Positions 25,201 through 34,125 of a stretch of 39,037 nucleotides of DNA are shown here, piece after piece (within the stretch, counting starts at the first letter, position 1; each line of letters opens with the position of its first letter). The notes beneath the pieces were generated by a model, which was not told the origin of the DNA, did not search any database, and saw nothing but the letters and a program-made list of their open reading frames with translations. This stretch comes from Lachnospiraceae bacterium (GTDB taxonomy: Bacteria > Bacillota > Clostridia > Lachnospirales > Lachnospiraceae): NCBI GenBank assembly GCA_017633935.1, contig JAGBOJ010000011.1, positions 1 through 39,037 on the forward strand. The letters run 5' to 3'. The translations under genes were made by a program, and so were the position numbers.

Positions 25201-26005
25201 CCATGACGCGGTCCTTATATACCTCATCACAGGTCTTCATATAACGCTCATACGCCTTCTTTACCGGCTCAATGTAATACCCGTCGTCAAACTCTATATT
25301 CTTTAATTCCGTAGAAAACGTGGTATGACGGCAGTGATCAGACCAGTAGGTATCCAAAACCCTTATCTCCGTAACGGAAGGATCGCGCTTTTCTTCTTTC
25401 TTAAAATAGTTCTGTATATGCAGAAAATCCTTAAAGGTCATCGCAAGACCCAGTGAATCGTAAAGCTTCTTTAATTCCTTTTCGGAGCTGTTGATAAAGC
25501 CGGTAAAGATCTTTACATCCCCGGGATCATCGTATTTTGTGACAAGGGTTGCGGGCTTTTCCTTATTTGAAAGCCTTGAATCCACCGGATTTACCACATA
25601 GTCTGTTATCTTCTTTTCCTCAGCCTTACTGAGCTTTCCTTCTATGCAGTAGACTACGGCTGTCTTTATCACCGGCTCCGCGCTTTCGTCCAAGAACTTC
25701 ACGCACTGCTCGGCTGAATCCGCCCTCTGGTCGAACTGTCCGGGAAGATATTCCACGGCAAAGGCAAGATCATCCTTTCCCCTCGGAAAATCCTCCTCAT
25801 AAAGCCTGTCTGTGGGAGCCTCCGCAAATATCGAGGAGCAGGCTCTTTTATATACATCATCGCTTATATTTTCCACATCATAACGGATGAGGTATCTCAG
25901 CGACTTTATCCCGTCTATCCCCAGATAGCTTACTATCTCCTCCTTAAGCTCAGCAGCCTTTACCGCGAATTCTTCCTTCTTTTCCACATAAATTCTTCTG
26001 ACCAT
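22223..26005 (-). CDS. purL: Phosphoribosylformylglycinamidine synthase, single-chain
   Basis: The 1260-residue enzyme catalyses the fourth step of purine synthesis, converting FGAR, glutamine and ATP to FGAM. The N-terminal domain is followed by the SDHCRHTTF motif (about residue 230) and the FGAR-binding NETHNHPTEIEPFGGAATCLGG. The ATPase part has LLGGRTGRDGIGGATGSS and a second AIRS-like half. The C-terminal glutaminase reads FPGSNCEYDSARAF, MFPGGFSAGDEPDG, LGVCNGFQALIKLG (nucleophile Cys) and SHGEGRF (His and Glu). This fused form is used by many clostridia, whereas Bacillus splits it into PurS, PurL and PurQ. GGAG lies upstream of the ATG. Two small genes precede it by 18 bases; no other pur gene is adjacent. 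Confidence 0.97.
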   Translation of the reverse strand: MVRRIYVEKKEEFAVKAAELKEEIVSYLGIDGIKSLRYLIRYDVENISDDVYKRACSSIFAEAPTDRLYEEDFPRGKDDLAFAVEYLPGQFDQRADSAEQCVKFLDESAEPVIKTAVVYCIEGKLSKAEEKKITDYVVNPVDSRLSNKEKPATLVTKYDDPGDVKIFTGFINSSEKELKKLYDSLGLAMTFKDFLHIQNYFKKEEKRDPSVTEIRVLDTYWSDHCRHTTFSTELKNIEFDDGYYIEPVKKAYERYMKTCDEVYKDRVMEKGGDKYVCLMDLATMAMRKLKASGKLKDMEESNEINACSIVVPVELKDENGKKEKQEWLVMFKNETHNHPTEIEPFGGAATCLGGAIRDPLSGRAYVYQAMRITGAADPTVPVAKTLKGKLPQKKLVRGAAQGYSSYGNQIGLATGYVHEIYHPGYVAKRMEIGAVMAAAPRKNVRREDALPGDIIILLGGRTGRDGIGGATGSSKVHTTASIDTCGAEVQKGNAPTERKLQRLFRRKEVSLLIKVCNDFGAGGVSVAIGELAPGLTVDLDKVPKKYAGLDGTELAISESQERMAVVVAAGDEKKFMEYAAEENLEATTVAVVTKEPRLVLKWRGKKIVDISRVFLNTNGAHQETNIEVLSPSEKDAYFREEITVKDIGKKWLETVSGLNECSQKGLVEMFDSSIGAGTVLMPYGGKYQSTPIQTMAAKLPVLKGSTDTVTLMSYGFDPFISSWSPYHGAVYAVTDSIAKIVAAGGDMTKIHFTFQEYFKRMTDDKKRWSEPFSALLGAFDAQMEYGLASIGGKDSMSGTFEDINVPPTLVSFAVDVANGKDIISPELKSAKNIIVKFTIPTDKYDLPDYKETVKLYKGITKAIKKGAIVSAYALDEYGIAPAISKMAFGNLLGVSLNDSLKEEEFFLSETGNILAEVTPEGLKSLDIPYMEIGRVTAAKQIKYKKITLKLSDIKEAYDKTLEPVFPTKAYKGKETVPEILCDAPSVHICRNKVAKPKVFIPVFPGSNCEYDSARAFEKAGGEVSIRIFKNLSAQDIRSSVDEYVKEIKDSQIIMFPGGFSAGDEPDGSAKFFATAFRNEKIKEAVMDLINNRDGLVLGVCNGFQALIKLGLVPFGQITESQTKDSPTLTFNTINRHVSKMVYTKVVSNKSPWLLNAELGGVYVDPASHGEGRFVASKERIEGLITAGQIATLYCDADGNISMDEYFNVNGSYGCIEGILSPDGRIFGKMAHIERIGDGVAKNIYGEQDMQVFESGIEYFM

Positions 26006-26023
26006 TTTTTTGTTCTCCGTTTT

Positions 26024-26206
26024 TTATTCCTTCGGCAATGCCGGATTCTGATACAGCATTTCCTTTATTTCTTCCTGCTCCTGCTCTATCGCTTCCAAAA
26101 TACTTTCCACAGTCGCGCCTTCCCTGCGTGCTGCCCTTTCTATCCTGTCTACATGATGCTTCTCCCGTAAAAGATTTACGGTTATTTCCTTTTCGTTTGC
26201 CGGCAT
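26024..26206 (-). CDS. Small charged helical protein of unknown function
   Basis: The 60-residue protein starts MPANEKEITVNLLREKHH and continues as one charged, probably coiled-coil helix (VDRIERAARREGATVESILEAI and EQEQEEIKEM). There is no membrane segment, signal or cysteine. The ATG at 26206 follows AGAGGAGGTGATATT, an excellent ribosome site; an earlier ATG at 26227 lies upstream of that site. It sits 18 bases before purL and 17 bases after another small gene, suggesting a three-gene operon. I do not recognise a family. Confidence 0.7.
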   Translation of the reverse strand: MPANEKEITVNLLREKHHVDRIERAARREGATVESILEAIEQEQEEIKEMLYQNPALPKE

Positions 26207-26223
26207 AATATCACCTCCTCTGA

Positions 26224-26373
26224 TCAATCCTCCAGATACTGCTGTATATGTTCTAATGTTTTTTCCAGTCTTTCCTTACGGAGCTCCTCATTATCCGTAT
26301 CCCTTGCTTCCTGAAGATTGTCCTTTATAAAGTTCATTAACAGTTTCAATTCTTTTTCACTTATACTGCCCAT
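26224..26373 (-). CDS. Small charged helical protein of unknown function (first gene before purL)
   Basis: The 49-residue protein (MGSISEKELKLLMNFIKDNL, then a run of Glu, Arg and Lys ending HIQQYLED) should form two short amphipathic helices. The ATG at 26373 follows GGGGAGGTGATCTG, nearly the same leader as the next small gene. An in-frame ATG at 26469 would add 32 residues but has only a weak site. No family is recognised. No clear promoter is seen between it and the divergent TetR gene. Confidence 0.65.
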   Translation of the reverse strand: MGSISEKELKLLMNFIKDNLQEARDTDNEELRKERLEKTLEHIQQYLED

Positions 26374-26533
26374 CAGATCACCTCCCCTGATCATATTACC
26401 ACGGTCACTAAATATCGCCATCATCTGCTTGTCTGAACAGTGACCTGCTTCGTTGTCATCAGTTGTCATAGTTTTTCACCGTAAAACAGATTTCAATTTC
26501 ATTTTACATTAAATGTCCGAAAATAAAAAGCCC

Positions 26534-26562
26534 TTGATATATTATGACACCTGTGTCATTAT
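26534..26562 (+). promoter_or_regulatory. Predicted promoter of the tetR-type gene
   Basis: TTGATA (26534-26539), a 17-base spacer and CATTAT (26557-26562) form a plausible promoter. The predicted start near 26569 gives a leader of about 49 bases before the ATG at 26618. Confidence 0.55.
26544..26559. promoter_or_regulatory. Perfect palindromic operator, probable TetR-family site
   Basis: ATGACAC and GTGTCAT form a perfect 16-bp palindrome around CT. It occupies the spacer and overlaps the start of the -10 box of the tetR promoter. Size, symmetry and position are typical of an autoregulatory TetR operator. I found no second copy in the window. Confidence 0.65.
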
Positions 26563-26617
26563 TGTAATGTCGGAGTCAAAAATGTTTTTACGCCTTGAAA
26601 ATCGGAGAAGCTTGGAT

Positions 26618-27201
26618 ATGAGCGATAAAGCAGAAAAGAAAAAGGAACTGATATTAAATACCGCAAGGGATTTATTTTCAAAAAACGGTTTTAAAAGTGT
26701 CACAATGAAAGATATCGTGGAGGCCTGCGGAATAAGCCGCGGCGGTCTCTACCTTTATTATTCAGGCACAGCCGAAATATTTGAGGAGATATTAAAACGT
26801 GAGGAATATACAGAAGATGCCGCGGACGTTCCGGATGAAAAAGAGCCCTCTGATGCATCCTTCAGCGACATATTCGGTCTGTTTCTTGAAAAGCAGAAAA
26901 GGAGATATTAAAGACCGCCGGCGATCTGACCGTTGCAAAATATGAGTATTATATGTCGGAGAATCTTCCGGTGGAAAAAAACATAATGAAAAGCTCCTTT
27001 GATAAGACCGTAGACGAGCTCACCGGGCTCATCGATGCCGGCATAGAAAACGGTGAATTCGTAAACGACGACAGCCGCATCACGGCCGCAAATATAATGC
27101 TGATCTGTGAGGGTTTAAAAGCAGCCGTCCGCACAATGGGGCTTTCCGAGGAAACAGTAAACGAGCAGCTTTCCTACCTCTGGGGCGGGCTGCTCGTATA
27201 A
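26618..27201 (+). pseudogene. TetR-family transcriptional regulator, interrupted by a one-base frameshift
   Basis: The N-terminal part (from MSDKAEKKKELILNTARDLF) has the TetR helix-turn-helix GFKSVTMKDIVEACGISRGGLYLYY. It ends at a stop at 26909-26911 after EKQKRRY. The alternative frame across AAAAGG (A-run 26897-26900) reads KEILKTAGDLTVAKYEYYMSEN and continues without a stop to 27201 with a normal ligand-domain end (LICEGLKAAVRTMGLSEETV). Adding one A to the run restores a single protein of about 194 residues, normal for the family. So either the gene is recently inactivated or the sequence has a homopolymer error. GGAG lies 13 bases before the ATG at 26618. The first fragment keeps DNA binding but lacks most of the dimerisation domain. 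Confidence 0.82.
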
Positions 27202-27279
27202 CAACTTTATGCTGCAATTCAAAATTCATTGGTTCGCAGCCACTCGCCGCCATCAGCAAGCTGATGTCTCTCATCTCCG

Positions 27280-29394
27280 TCATCTCCGCATAAACTGTGA
27301 CTGGTACTTGATCTCGTCAGGCACGGCAAACCCGCCCTTTTCTATCTTCTGCAGCACAATATTCATCATATGCAGCTTTTGATTGTTCTTGATGTTATAC
27401 TTATCCACAAGATCCTTATAGGCAGGGAGGGTTGCCGCCAGCGACTCCCTCGTATTCTTTAAGAACGGACAATACTTAAAGAGGATACCTCTTGAGACCT
27501 TGTTAAGCCTTAAGGAGCCCTTGCTCTCGTATTCTATGTAGACCACGTAATCGCTTACAAATACACCCTTTACGGAGTTTCTTGCCGACTGAAGCTGGGC
27601 TTTTATCTTTTCCCGCAGTTCCGGCGTGATATCCCTGTTTTTCCTGTAGAACTGGATATAATCGGAAAACTCTGAGGTAAGGGAAGGCGTAGTCACATCA
27701 TTCCAGCGTACGCCCTGCTCCCTTCGGCACATCTCCCATCTGAACTCCCCTGCAAGGGTTTCAAACATAAGCTTCGTATTACCCGAGGAGAACATGGGAA
27801 TAGCCATCCTTGCAGGTGTATCCCTCCTTGAGCCGGATATTTCCTGCCACAGAGATCCTCTTGTGCCGCAGTTCGGCATCATTACGATATAGGGCAAAAC
27901 CTCCTTGCTGATATATTCTCTTGTCACGCCTATATCCACATTTGAATAAACGGTTTCCCTGCAGAAGCAGGAAAAATCTATGCTCCTGATATCATCCAGA
28001 TATTGCCTGACATCCGTAAATCTCAGGCATGAATCCGCAGGTGCCTTGATATAATCCTCCTCGTAGAAGATCGGCACAAATGAAGATATACGCCCGTAGG
28101 TGATCCTGTCCGTCAGAGAAAAGAAATTATGTATTTCGAATTTTGCCCTCTCCTCATTGCTTGCAAGCAGGATCGGAATCTGATTCTGCTTGATCTCACC
28201 GTTTTCATAGCGGCTCTTGAGATAAGCGGGATATTCCATATCGAACTCATTTTTTGAAGGCTCCACCTGCTTCTGGTAGACAAGCCTCAGCCATTCGTAA
28301 ATGCTGATTATCCTGCCGTCAGGATCGCTTTTATAGGTATCCGCCAGCACCGCAAGCTGCTTTGTATAATCAGCTCCGGCCAGCTTCTCATCTATGAAGC
28401 CGAAAAGGAAGAACATCTTTAACTCAACCGGCATCGAGCGCTCTTTCATACTCCGTAAAAATGCCGCCTCATACAGCTTGTAAAAGCCTTCCGCTATCTG
28501 ACGGCGGAGTCTCCTTACATCATCTGCCTGATCTGTTTTATCCTTAAGCTTTGCAAAGGTATCCAGATTTTTCCTGAAGCCCGTAATAAAATCATTATCC
28601 ATGCCTGCATAGGCCGTAATGGTGGAATACGCATCCTTTATATCCACACTGCCGGCCTCGTCTTCACCGGAGTATTTTGCCATGGCATCCTCCGTGTCCT
28701 TTTCAATGGCGCCGGCCTTACGCTTCAGCTCGTTTACGGTCATCTTAAATTCCGCTGTATCCTGATTTAATTTTATCTTTTCATCCGAAAGCCTGTTTAT
28801 GACATCCACAAGGTAGCTTATATACTCACCGGCATACATTATAAGACCCATGCAGTAAACGGGACCGTGAGAATACTGCTCCTTTGTTATCTTTGAAAAA
28901 AACTCCATGGACCAGTTATGAAAATCCGGTTTTACAGGCTCTTTAAGACCGTCAACGGAATTGTCGGGTCTGTAGCTTTGAGCGGCGGCATCATAATATT
29001 CGCGCAGCTTGGCATTATCCAGCATTATCTCATTATAATAAGCCATTATCTCATCATATGACTGCTTTGCCGTTTGATACACCTCTTTTACGGTATTTAA
29101 CGCAGAATCGGTCAGCAGAGTACATATCTGCGGATTTGCCTTTATGATAGCCGCCAGATCATCCGGCTTATTGTACGGATAGGAAAAAATCGTAGTTTCC
29201 TCCGTTGCCTCATAATCAAATCTGTAAAGCTCTCCCGGCTTTTCAAAAAGCCCGACTATGCTGCCGTACGGTAATTTTATGGCAGTCATCGAATCGGTAG
29301 CCGTAACACTCCCCTTAAGTATGATCTCTACCTCCTTCACCCTTTCATTGGATGCGTGTATGAGATCTCCGTCCTCTATCTGAATCTTTCCCAT
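27280..29394 (-). CDS. Large protein with cNMP-binding-like N-terminus, unknown function
   Basis: The 704-residue protein has no signal peptide or membrane segment. Residues 1-90 look like a cyclic-nucleotide-binding beta roll (VEIILKGSVTATD, LPYGSIVGLFEKPGELYRFDYEA), but the phosphate-binding cassette R-x-A-A of true cAMP binders is not visible. Residues 90-280 are mostly helical and partly coiled coil (LSDEKIKLNQDTAEFKMTVN). The rest is a globular region of unrecognised type, ending in a segment with FSSGNTKLMFETLAGEFRWE and KGSLRLNKVSRGILFKY. AGAGG lies 7 bases before the ATG. It is a single gene divergent from the DUF6508-like gene. The cNMP-fold call is moderate; the function is unknown. 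Confidence 0.7.
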   Translation of the reverse strand: MGKIQIEDGDLIHASNERVKEVEIILKGSVTATDSMTAIKLPYGSIVGLFEKPGELYRFDYEATEETTIFSYPYNKPDDLAAIIKANPQICTLLTDSALNTVKEVYQTAKQSYDEIMAYYNEIMLDNAKLREYYDAAAQSYRPDNSVDGLKEPVKPDFHNWSMEFFSKITKEQYSHGPVYCMGLIMYAGEYISYLVDVINRLSDEKIKLNQDTAEFKMTVNELKRKAGAIEKDTEDAMAKYSGEDEAGSVDIKDAYSTITAYAGMDNDFITGFRKNLDTFAKLKDKTDQADDVRRLRRQIAEGFYKLYEAAFLRSMKERSMPVELKMFFLFGFIDEKLAGADYTKQLAVLADTYKSDPDGRIISIYEWLRLVYQKQVEPSKNEFDMEYPAYLKSRYENGEIKQNQIPILLASNEERAKFEIHNFFSLTDRITYGRISSFVPIFYEEDYIKAPADSCLRFTDVRQYLDDIRSIDFSCFCRETVYSNVDIGVTREYISKEVLPYIVMMPNCGTRGSLWQEISGSRRDTPARMAIPMFSSGNTKLMFETLAGEFRWEMCRREQGVRWNDVTTPSLTSEFSDYIQFYRKNRDITPELREKIKAQLQSARNSVKGVFVSDYVVYIEYESKGSLRLNKVSRGILFKYCPFLKNTRESLAATLPAYKDLVDKYNIKNNQKLHMMNIVLQKIEKGGFAVPDEIKYQSQFMRR

Positions 29395-29498
29395 TATGAT
29401 ACCTCTGTTAATTGCAAGGTGCCTGCGCGCCTTTTCTTTCTTCCGGCATAATCCTTAAGATTATTGTCCCAGTCTTTTTATTTTATCACAAATACGCT

Positions 29499-29504
29499 AT
29501 AATA
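29499..29504 (+). promoter_or_regulatory. Possible -10 box of the DUF6508-like gene
   Basis: A perfect TATAAT lies 39 bases before the ATG at 29543. The sequence 17 bases upstream (TTTTTA) is a poor -35, so the promoter is tentative. Confidence 0.4.
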
Positions 29505-29542
29505 AAAGCACCGAAATTGTAACCGGATGAGGAGATGAGATT

Positions 29543-29995
29543 ATGGATGAAGTTAATTACACTGAGCTTTTAACCGTGGTATATGCGGATGATATCAACC
29601 GGCTTATAAAATATATCCCTTATTTTGAGACAAAGGGCGGAAAGGATGTCGCTTCGGAATATGACGGAAAAATGGGGGAATCGAGCTTAAAGTTTCCGGT
29701 ATACGACGCAACGCTCATGCGGTTTACCAATGAAGCTGCGGGAACAAAGCTTATGGATGCAAATTATATGTATAAATACAGGAGCGCCCATATCCAGACG
29801 GAAAAGCAGGAGGCGGATGCCATAATCTATGCAAAGCCGAAGGATATCGATCTTTTGAGAGCTATCTTAAGCCGCTATGTGCTTGAAGGGCGCTACAAAG
29901 GAGTGCGCTGGATCGAGGGCACGGAAAGAAAGGTTTTTTTGAATGTTTTGAAACGGCTGCGGGATATGCTGCACGATGCTACGGTTTATGAATGA
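29543..29995 (+). CDS. DUF6508-like protein
   Basis: The 150-residue protein contains INRLIKYIPYFET, FPVYDATLMRFTNEAAGTKL and ILSRYVLEGRYKGVRWIEGT, followed by VFLNVLKRLRDML. I associate this pattern with DUF6508, a small cytoplasmic family common in clostridia with no known function. It is predicted alpha-helical, with no membrane segment. GAGGAG lies 9 bases before the ATG. It is followed by a hairpin shared with the convergent groEL gene. It may be co-regulated with the divergent 704-residue protein, but nothing in the sequence requires this. Confidence 0.7.
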   Translation: MDEVNYTELLTVVYADDINRLIKYIPYFETKGGKDVASEYDGKMGESSLKFPVYDATLMRFTNEAAGTKLMDANYMYKYRSAHIQTEKQEADAIIYAKPKDIDLLRAILSRYVLEGRYKGVRWIEGTERKVFLNVLKRLRDMLHDATVYE

Positions 29996-30044
29996 AAGGA
30001 GAAAAAGAAGTAGATTTCGGTTGTTCATTGTATTGGGATATACC

Positions 30045-30071
30045 AAATGCCCCGCAGTTGACGGGGCATTT
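30045..30071. terminator. Hairpin terminator between the DUF6508-like gene and groEL
   Basis: AAATGCCCCG pairs perfectly with CGGGGCATTT around a 7-base loop. The A/T ends give a T-tract of only three bases in either direction. A second small palindrome (AGTATA-TTTA-TATACT) and a T-rich stretch follow on the plus strand. It probably ends both convergent transcripts. Confidence 0.7.
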
Positions 30072-30101
30072 AGTATATTTATATACTTTCTTTTTAATCG
30101 T

Positions 30102-31739
<1,638 letters not shown>

Positions 31740-31790
31740 CTAAATTTTATAAACTCTGCCGGCTGTGATAATTTATTATCCGGCTGCCTG

Positions 31791-32078
31791 TTACTCAATA
31801 ATAGCAAGTATATCGCTCTGCTTTACAACGATAACCTTGTTTTTGTCATCCAGCTCAACCTCTGTTCCCGAATACTTGGAATAGATGACCTGCTGACCCT
31901 TTTTAACTTCCATCTTGATCTCTTTTCCGTCAACCGTTCCTCCGGGGCCTACCGCTATAACTTCAGCCTGCTGGGGCTTTTCCTTTTCCTTGCCGGGGAT
32001 AACGATACCCGATGCGGTTTTCTCTTCCGCCTCGATGGGCTTTAATACAACTCTGTCACCTAAAGGCTTTAATTTCAT
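31791..32078 (-). CDS. groES: Co-chaperonin GroES
   Basis: The 95-residue protein is full length. It starts MKLKPLGDRVVLKPIEAEEK, with the mobile loop around EKTASGIVIPGKEKEKPQQA that docks onto GroEL, and the conserved VIYSKYSGTEVELD. GGAGGA lies 7 bases before the ATG. It is the first gene of the heat-shock operon. Confidence 0.99.
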   Translation of the reverse strand: MKLKPLGDRVVLKPIEAEEKTASGIVIPGKEKEKPQQAEVIAVGPGGTVDGKEIKMEVKKGQQVIYSKYSGTEVELDDKNKVIVVKQSDILAIIE

Positions 32079-32127
32079 TTTAAGCTCCTCCTTTGATTTA
32101 TAAATAAATTACATTTTTTACTCTTTA

Positions 32128-32154
32128 TTAGCACTCAAATAAATTGAGTGCTAA
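32128..32154. promoter_or_regulatory. CIRCE operator (HrcA site)
   Basis: TTAGCACTC and GAGTGCTAA form a perfect inverted repeat with the standard 9-base spacer (AAATAAATT), identical to the CIRCE consensus. It lies just downstream of the groES promoter, within the 5' leader, as in other Firmicutes. The HrcA repressor gene is not in the window. Confidence 0.98.
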
Positions 32155-32165
32155 CCACAAAAGAC

Positions 32166-32194
32166 ATAATACTTTTTTACCAAAAGGATTGCAA
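32166..32194 (-). promoter_or_regulatory. Promoter of the groES-groEL operon
   Basis: On the minus strand, TTGCAA (32189-32194), a 17-base spacer and TATTAT (32166-32171) form a vegetative promoter. The predicted start near 32159 is directly upstream of CIRCE. Confidence 0.8.
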
Positions 32195-32283
32195 GCCCGA
32201 ATTTTATCATATAATCTCTCTTATTCTCACAAATTCTCATTTATTCTCTGTTATACTGTCATATGCTTTATTTTAAGCTGCGT

Positions 32284-32916
32284 TTATTCCAATCCTATAA
32301 TATAAAATATGCGCCCTCTGCCGTTGCAGCCGATATGCTCTTCAAGCTCCTTTATGCCGTCAAAGCCCTTATTGCCGCATCCGCAGTTATGCGGGACAAA
32401 AAGTCCGTTTTCGTCCTTTGTGACGCAGATGGTGTGTACCTGCTGCATGATATTTTTCCGGTCATTATAAATGGTAACGATAAATACCCTGCTCTTTTCC
32501 GCTATTTCTCCGAAATTCTTTCTCTTAAAGCTGCTTGCAACCTTAATACCCAGATTCTTAAGGTATCCTGCAAGAGCATAAGGTGATGTACCGAAACGGC
32601 CGTTAAAAACGGTTCCCCTTTTTTCAAAAGCCTCTATCAGCTCCGATAAAAAAGTCCGTTTTCCCAAGGTCAAAAGCGCATTGTATACCGCTATGACCTC
32701 ACATCCCGCATAAGCCATATCGGTACTGCCGAAGGACAGAGCTTTAAGCTCACGCTGGTTTTCGATCATCCCTTCCGGCTCTGACATCCGGTTTTCTTTA
32801 ATATGAAGTTTTCTTGTCTTTGGGGAAATATGACTGAATATACTGAAAAAACGCAGGGCCCCCACAACCAGTCCGTTGGGAAGCCCCGGTATTATCCGCT
32901 TTATAAGGTCACGCAT
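32284..32916 (-). CDS. C39-like (papain-fold) cysteine peptidase-family protein
   Basis: From the ATG at 32916 the protein has 210 residues. ENQRE, AYAGCEVIAVYNAL, QVHTICV and PHNCG supply a likely Gln, Cys72, His161 and Asn177 in the order of papain-fold C39-type peptidases. A hydrophobic stretch near residues 14-28 (GLVVGALRFFSIF) may be a weak membrane anchor. The substrate is unknown. The start overlaps the telA stop by 8 bases (AATGCGTGA), so it is coupled to TelA; a TTG at 32937 is an alternative start. The coupling suggests it processes or guards a target of the XpaC-TelA module, but the sequence does not show this. Confidence 0.6.
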   Translation of the reverse strand: MRDLIKRIIPGLPNGLVVGALRFFSIFSHISPKTRKLHIKENRMSEPEGMIENQRELKALSFGSTDMAYAGCEVIAVYNALLTLGKRTFLSELIEAFEKRGTVFNGRFGTSPYALAGYLKNLGIKVASSFKRKNFGEIAEKSRVFIVTIYNDRKNIMQQVHTICVTKDENGLFVPHNCGCGNKGFDGIKELEEHIGCNGRGRIFYIIGLE

Positions 32917-34093
32917 TACGCCTGTCCTGTACTTCAAGAAGCTTTTCCTTAAGCTCGTTTTCCATCCTGCTCATCTCAGCCTCTGCCTGAGCCCTCTTTT
33001 CCCTTCCTTCCGCCTGTATCTTCATCACCTCGTCAAAGGTAGAGATAAGGGACTGATTTGTCTTGTTTAAGGTCTCCAGATCGACTATTCCTCTCTGTGA
33101 TTCCTTCTCAGTTTCTATAGTAGCCACCTTAAGCGCCTCCGCATTTGCCGTAAGCATCTGGTTCGTAATGTCGGTAACAGCCCTGTTTGCCTTCGCAGCC
33201 TCCGTGGAATTCTGGATACCGAGCGCGATTACCATCTGGCTTTTCCAAAGAGGTATGGTATTTACTACGGTGGAGCGGATCTTATCCACCATCTGCACAT
33301 CATTTGCCTGTATCATCCTGATCTGCGGAGCGGTCTGCATGGCTATTGTCCTTGTAAGCTCAAGATCGGTAAGCTTCTTGGAAAATCTCTCGCACATCTC
33401 CTGATAATCGCGTGCAGCCTGCGCATCTTCGGGCAATCCGCTGTCTGTGGCTTTTTTCTTCATTTCGGGAAGAGTTTTGTTTTCAGCCTCATCCAGCTTC
33501 TTTTTACCCGCAAGGATATACATCGTAAGCTCCTTGAAATATGCGAGATTCATATCATACATCTTATCAAGCGTAGCGGTATCCTTCATAAGACGGGTCT
33601 CATGCTGCTGCAGGGCATCCACTATCTTATTTACATTGACCTCAGCCTTGTCATAACGCGCTTTAAGCGCCGTTGCCTTTGATGCCTGCTTATTAAAGAA
33701 GCCCTTTAAGCCCTTTTCCTCCTGATTAAAGCCCTTTAACTCCGTGACAACGCCTGCAAGCAGGCTTCCGACCTCCCCCATATCCTTGGTCTTTACGCTT
33801 TCAAGTGCCTTATCTGAAAAGTCCGCCATTTTCTGCTGTGTGGCAGCGCCGTAGGTAAGTATGGAATTTGTCTGGGTTATATCGATCTGAGCGGCAAAAT
33901 CCTCTACCATTTTCTGTTCTTCGGGAGTAAGCCTCTGCTCGGCCTCCGTCAGGGCATTTGTGACATTTTCACCCGTAACGGTCGTATTTATCACATTGTT
34001 TTTTTCGGCCACCGCAAGCTCCGCACCGGGCGCGGGCGCATCACCAAACGGATCAAGTGTCAGCGTCGGTGTGATCTTTTCATTTTCTTCCAT
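32909..34093 (-). CDS. telA: TelA/KlaA-family protein (toxic anion resistance family)
   Basis: The 394-residue protein is highly helical, with no membrane segment. It contains the TelA pattern FAAQIDITQTNSILTYG, ALQQHETRLMKDTATLDKMY, NLAYFKELTMYILAGKKKL, and NTIPLWKSQMVIALGIQNS with a C-terminal helix ending at MSRMENELKEK. Named for plasmid tellurite resistance, chromosomal copies usually travel with XpaC and are linked to envelope stress or phage/colicin tolerance, with the mechanism unclear. It lies 32 bases after the XpaC gene and overlaps the C39-like gene. GGAGG lies before the ATG. Confidence 0.92.
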   Translation of the reverse strand: MEENEKITPTLTLDPFGDAPAPGAELAVAEKNNVINTTVTGENVTNALTEAEQRLTPEEQKMVEDFAAQIDITQTNSILTYGAATQQKMADFSDKALESVKTKDMGEVGSLLAGVVTELKGFNQEEKGLKGFFNKQASKATALKARYDKAEVNVNKIVDALQQHETRLMKDTATLDKMYDMNLAYFKELTMYILAGKKKLDEAENKTLPEMKKKATDSGLPEDAQAARDYQEMCERFSKKLTDLELTRTIAMQTAPQIRMIQANDVQMVDKIRSTVVNTIPLWKSQMVIALGIQNSTEAAKANRAVTDITNQMLTANAEALKVATIETEKESQRGIVDLETLNKTNQSLISTFDEVMKIQAEGREKRAQAEAEMSRMENELKEKLLEVQDRRNA

Positions 34094-34125
34094 AATTAGA
34101 ATGCCTCCTTTACTTTCTTATAAAT

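Noticed and set aside
26374-26512. Purine riboswitch before the purL operon
   Set aside because: I cannot find the conserved junction and loop sequences of the purine or PRPP/ppGpp riboswitches in the leader.
26890-26910. Programmed -1 frameshift in the tetR-type gene
   Set aside because: The codons at the A-run (AAA AGG) do not form a canonical slippery heptamer, and no stable downstream structure is evident. Mutation or sequencing error is simpler.
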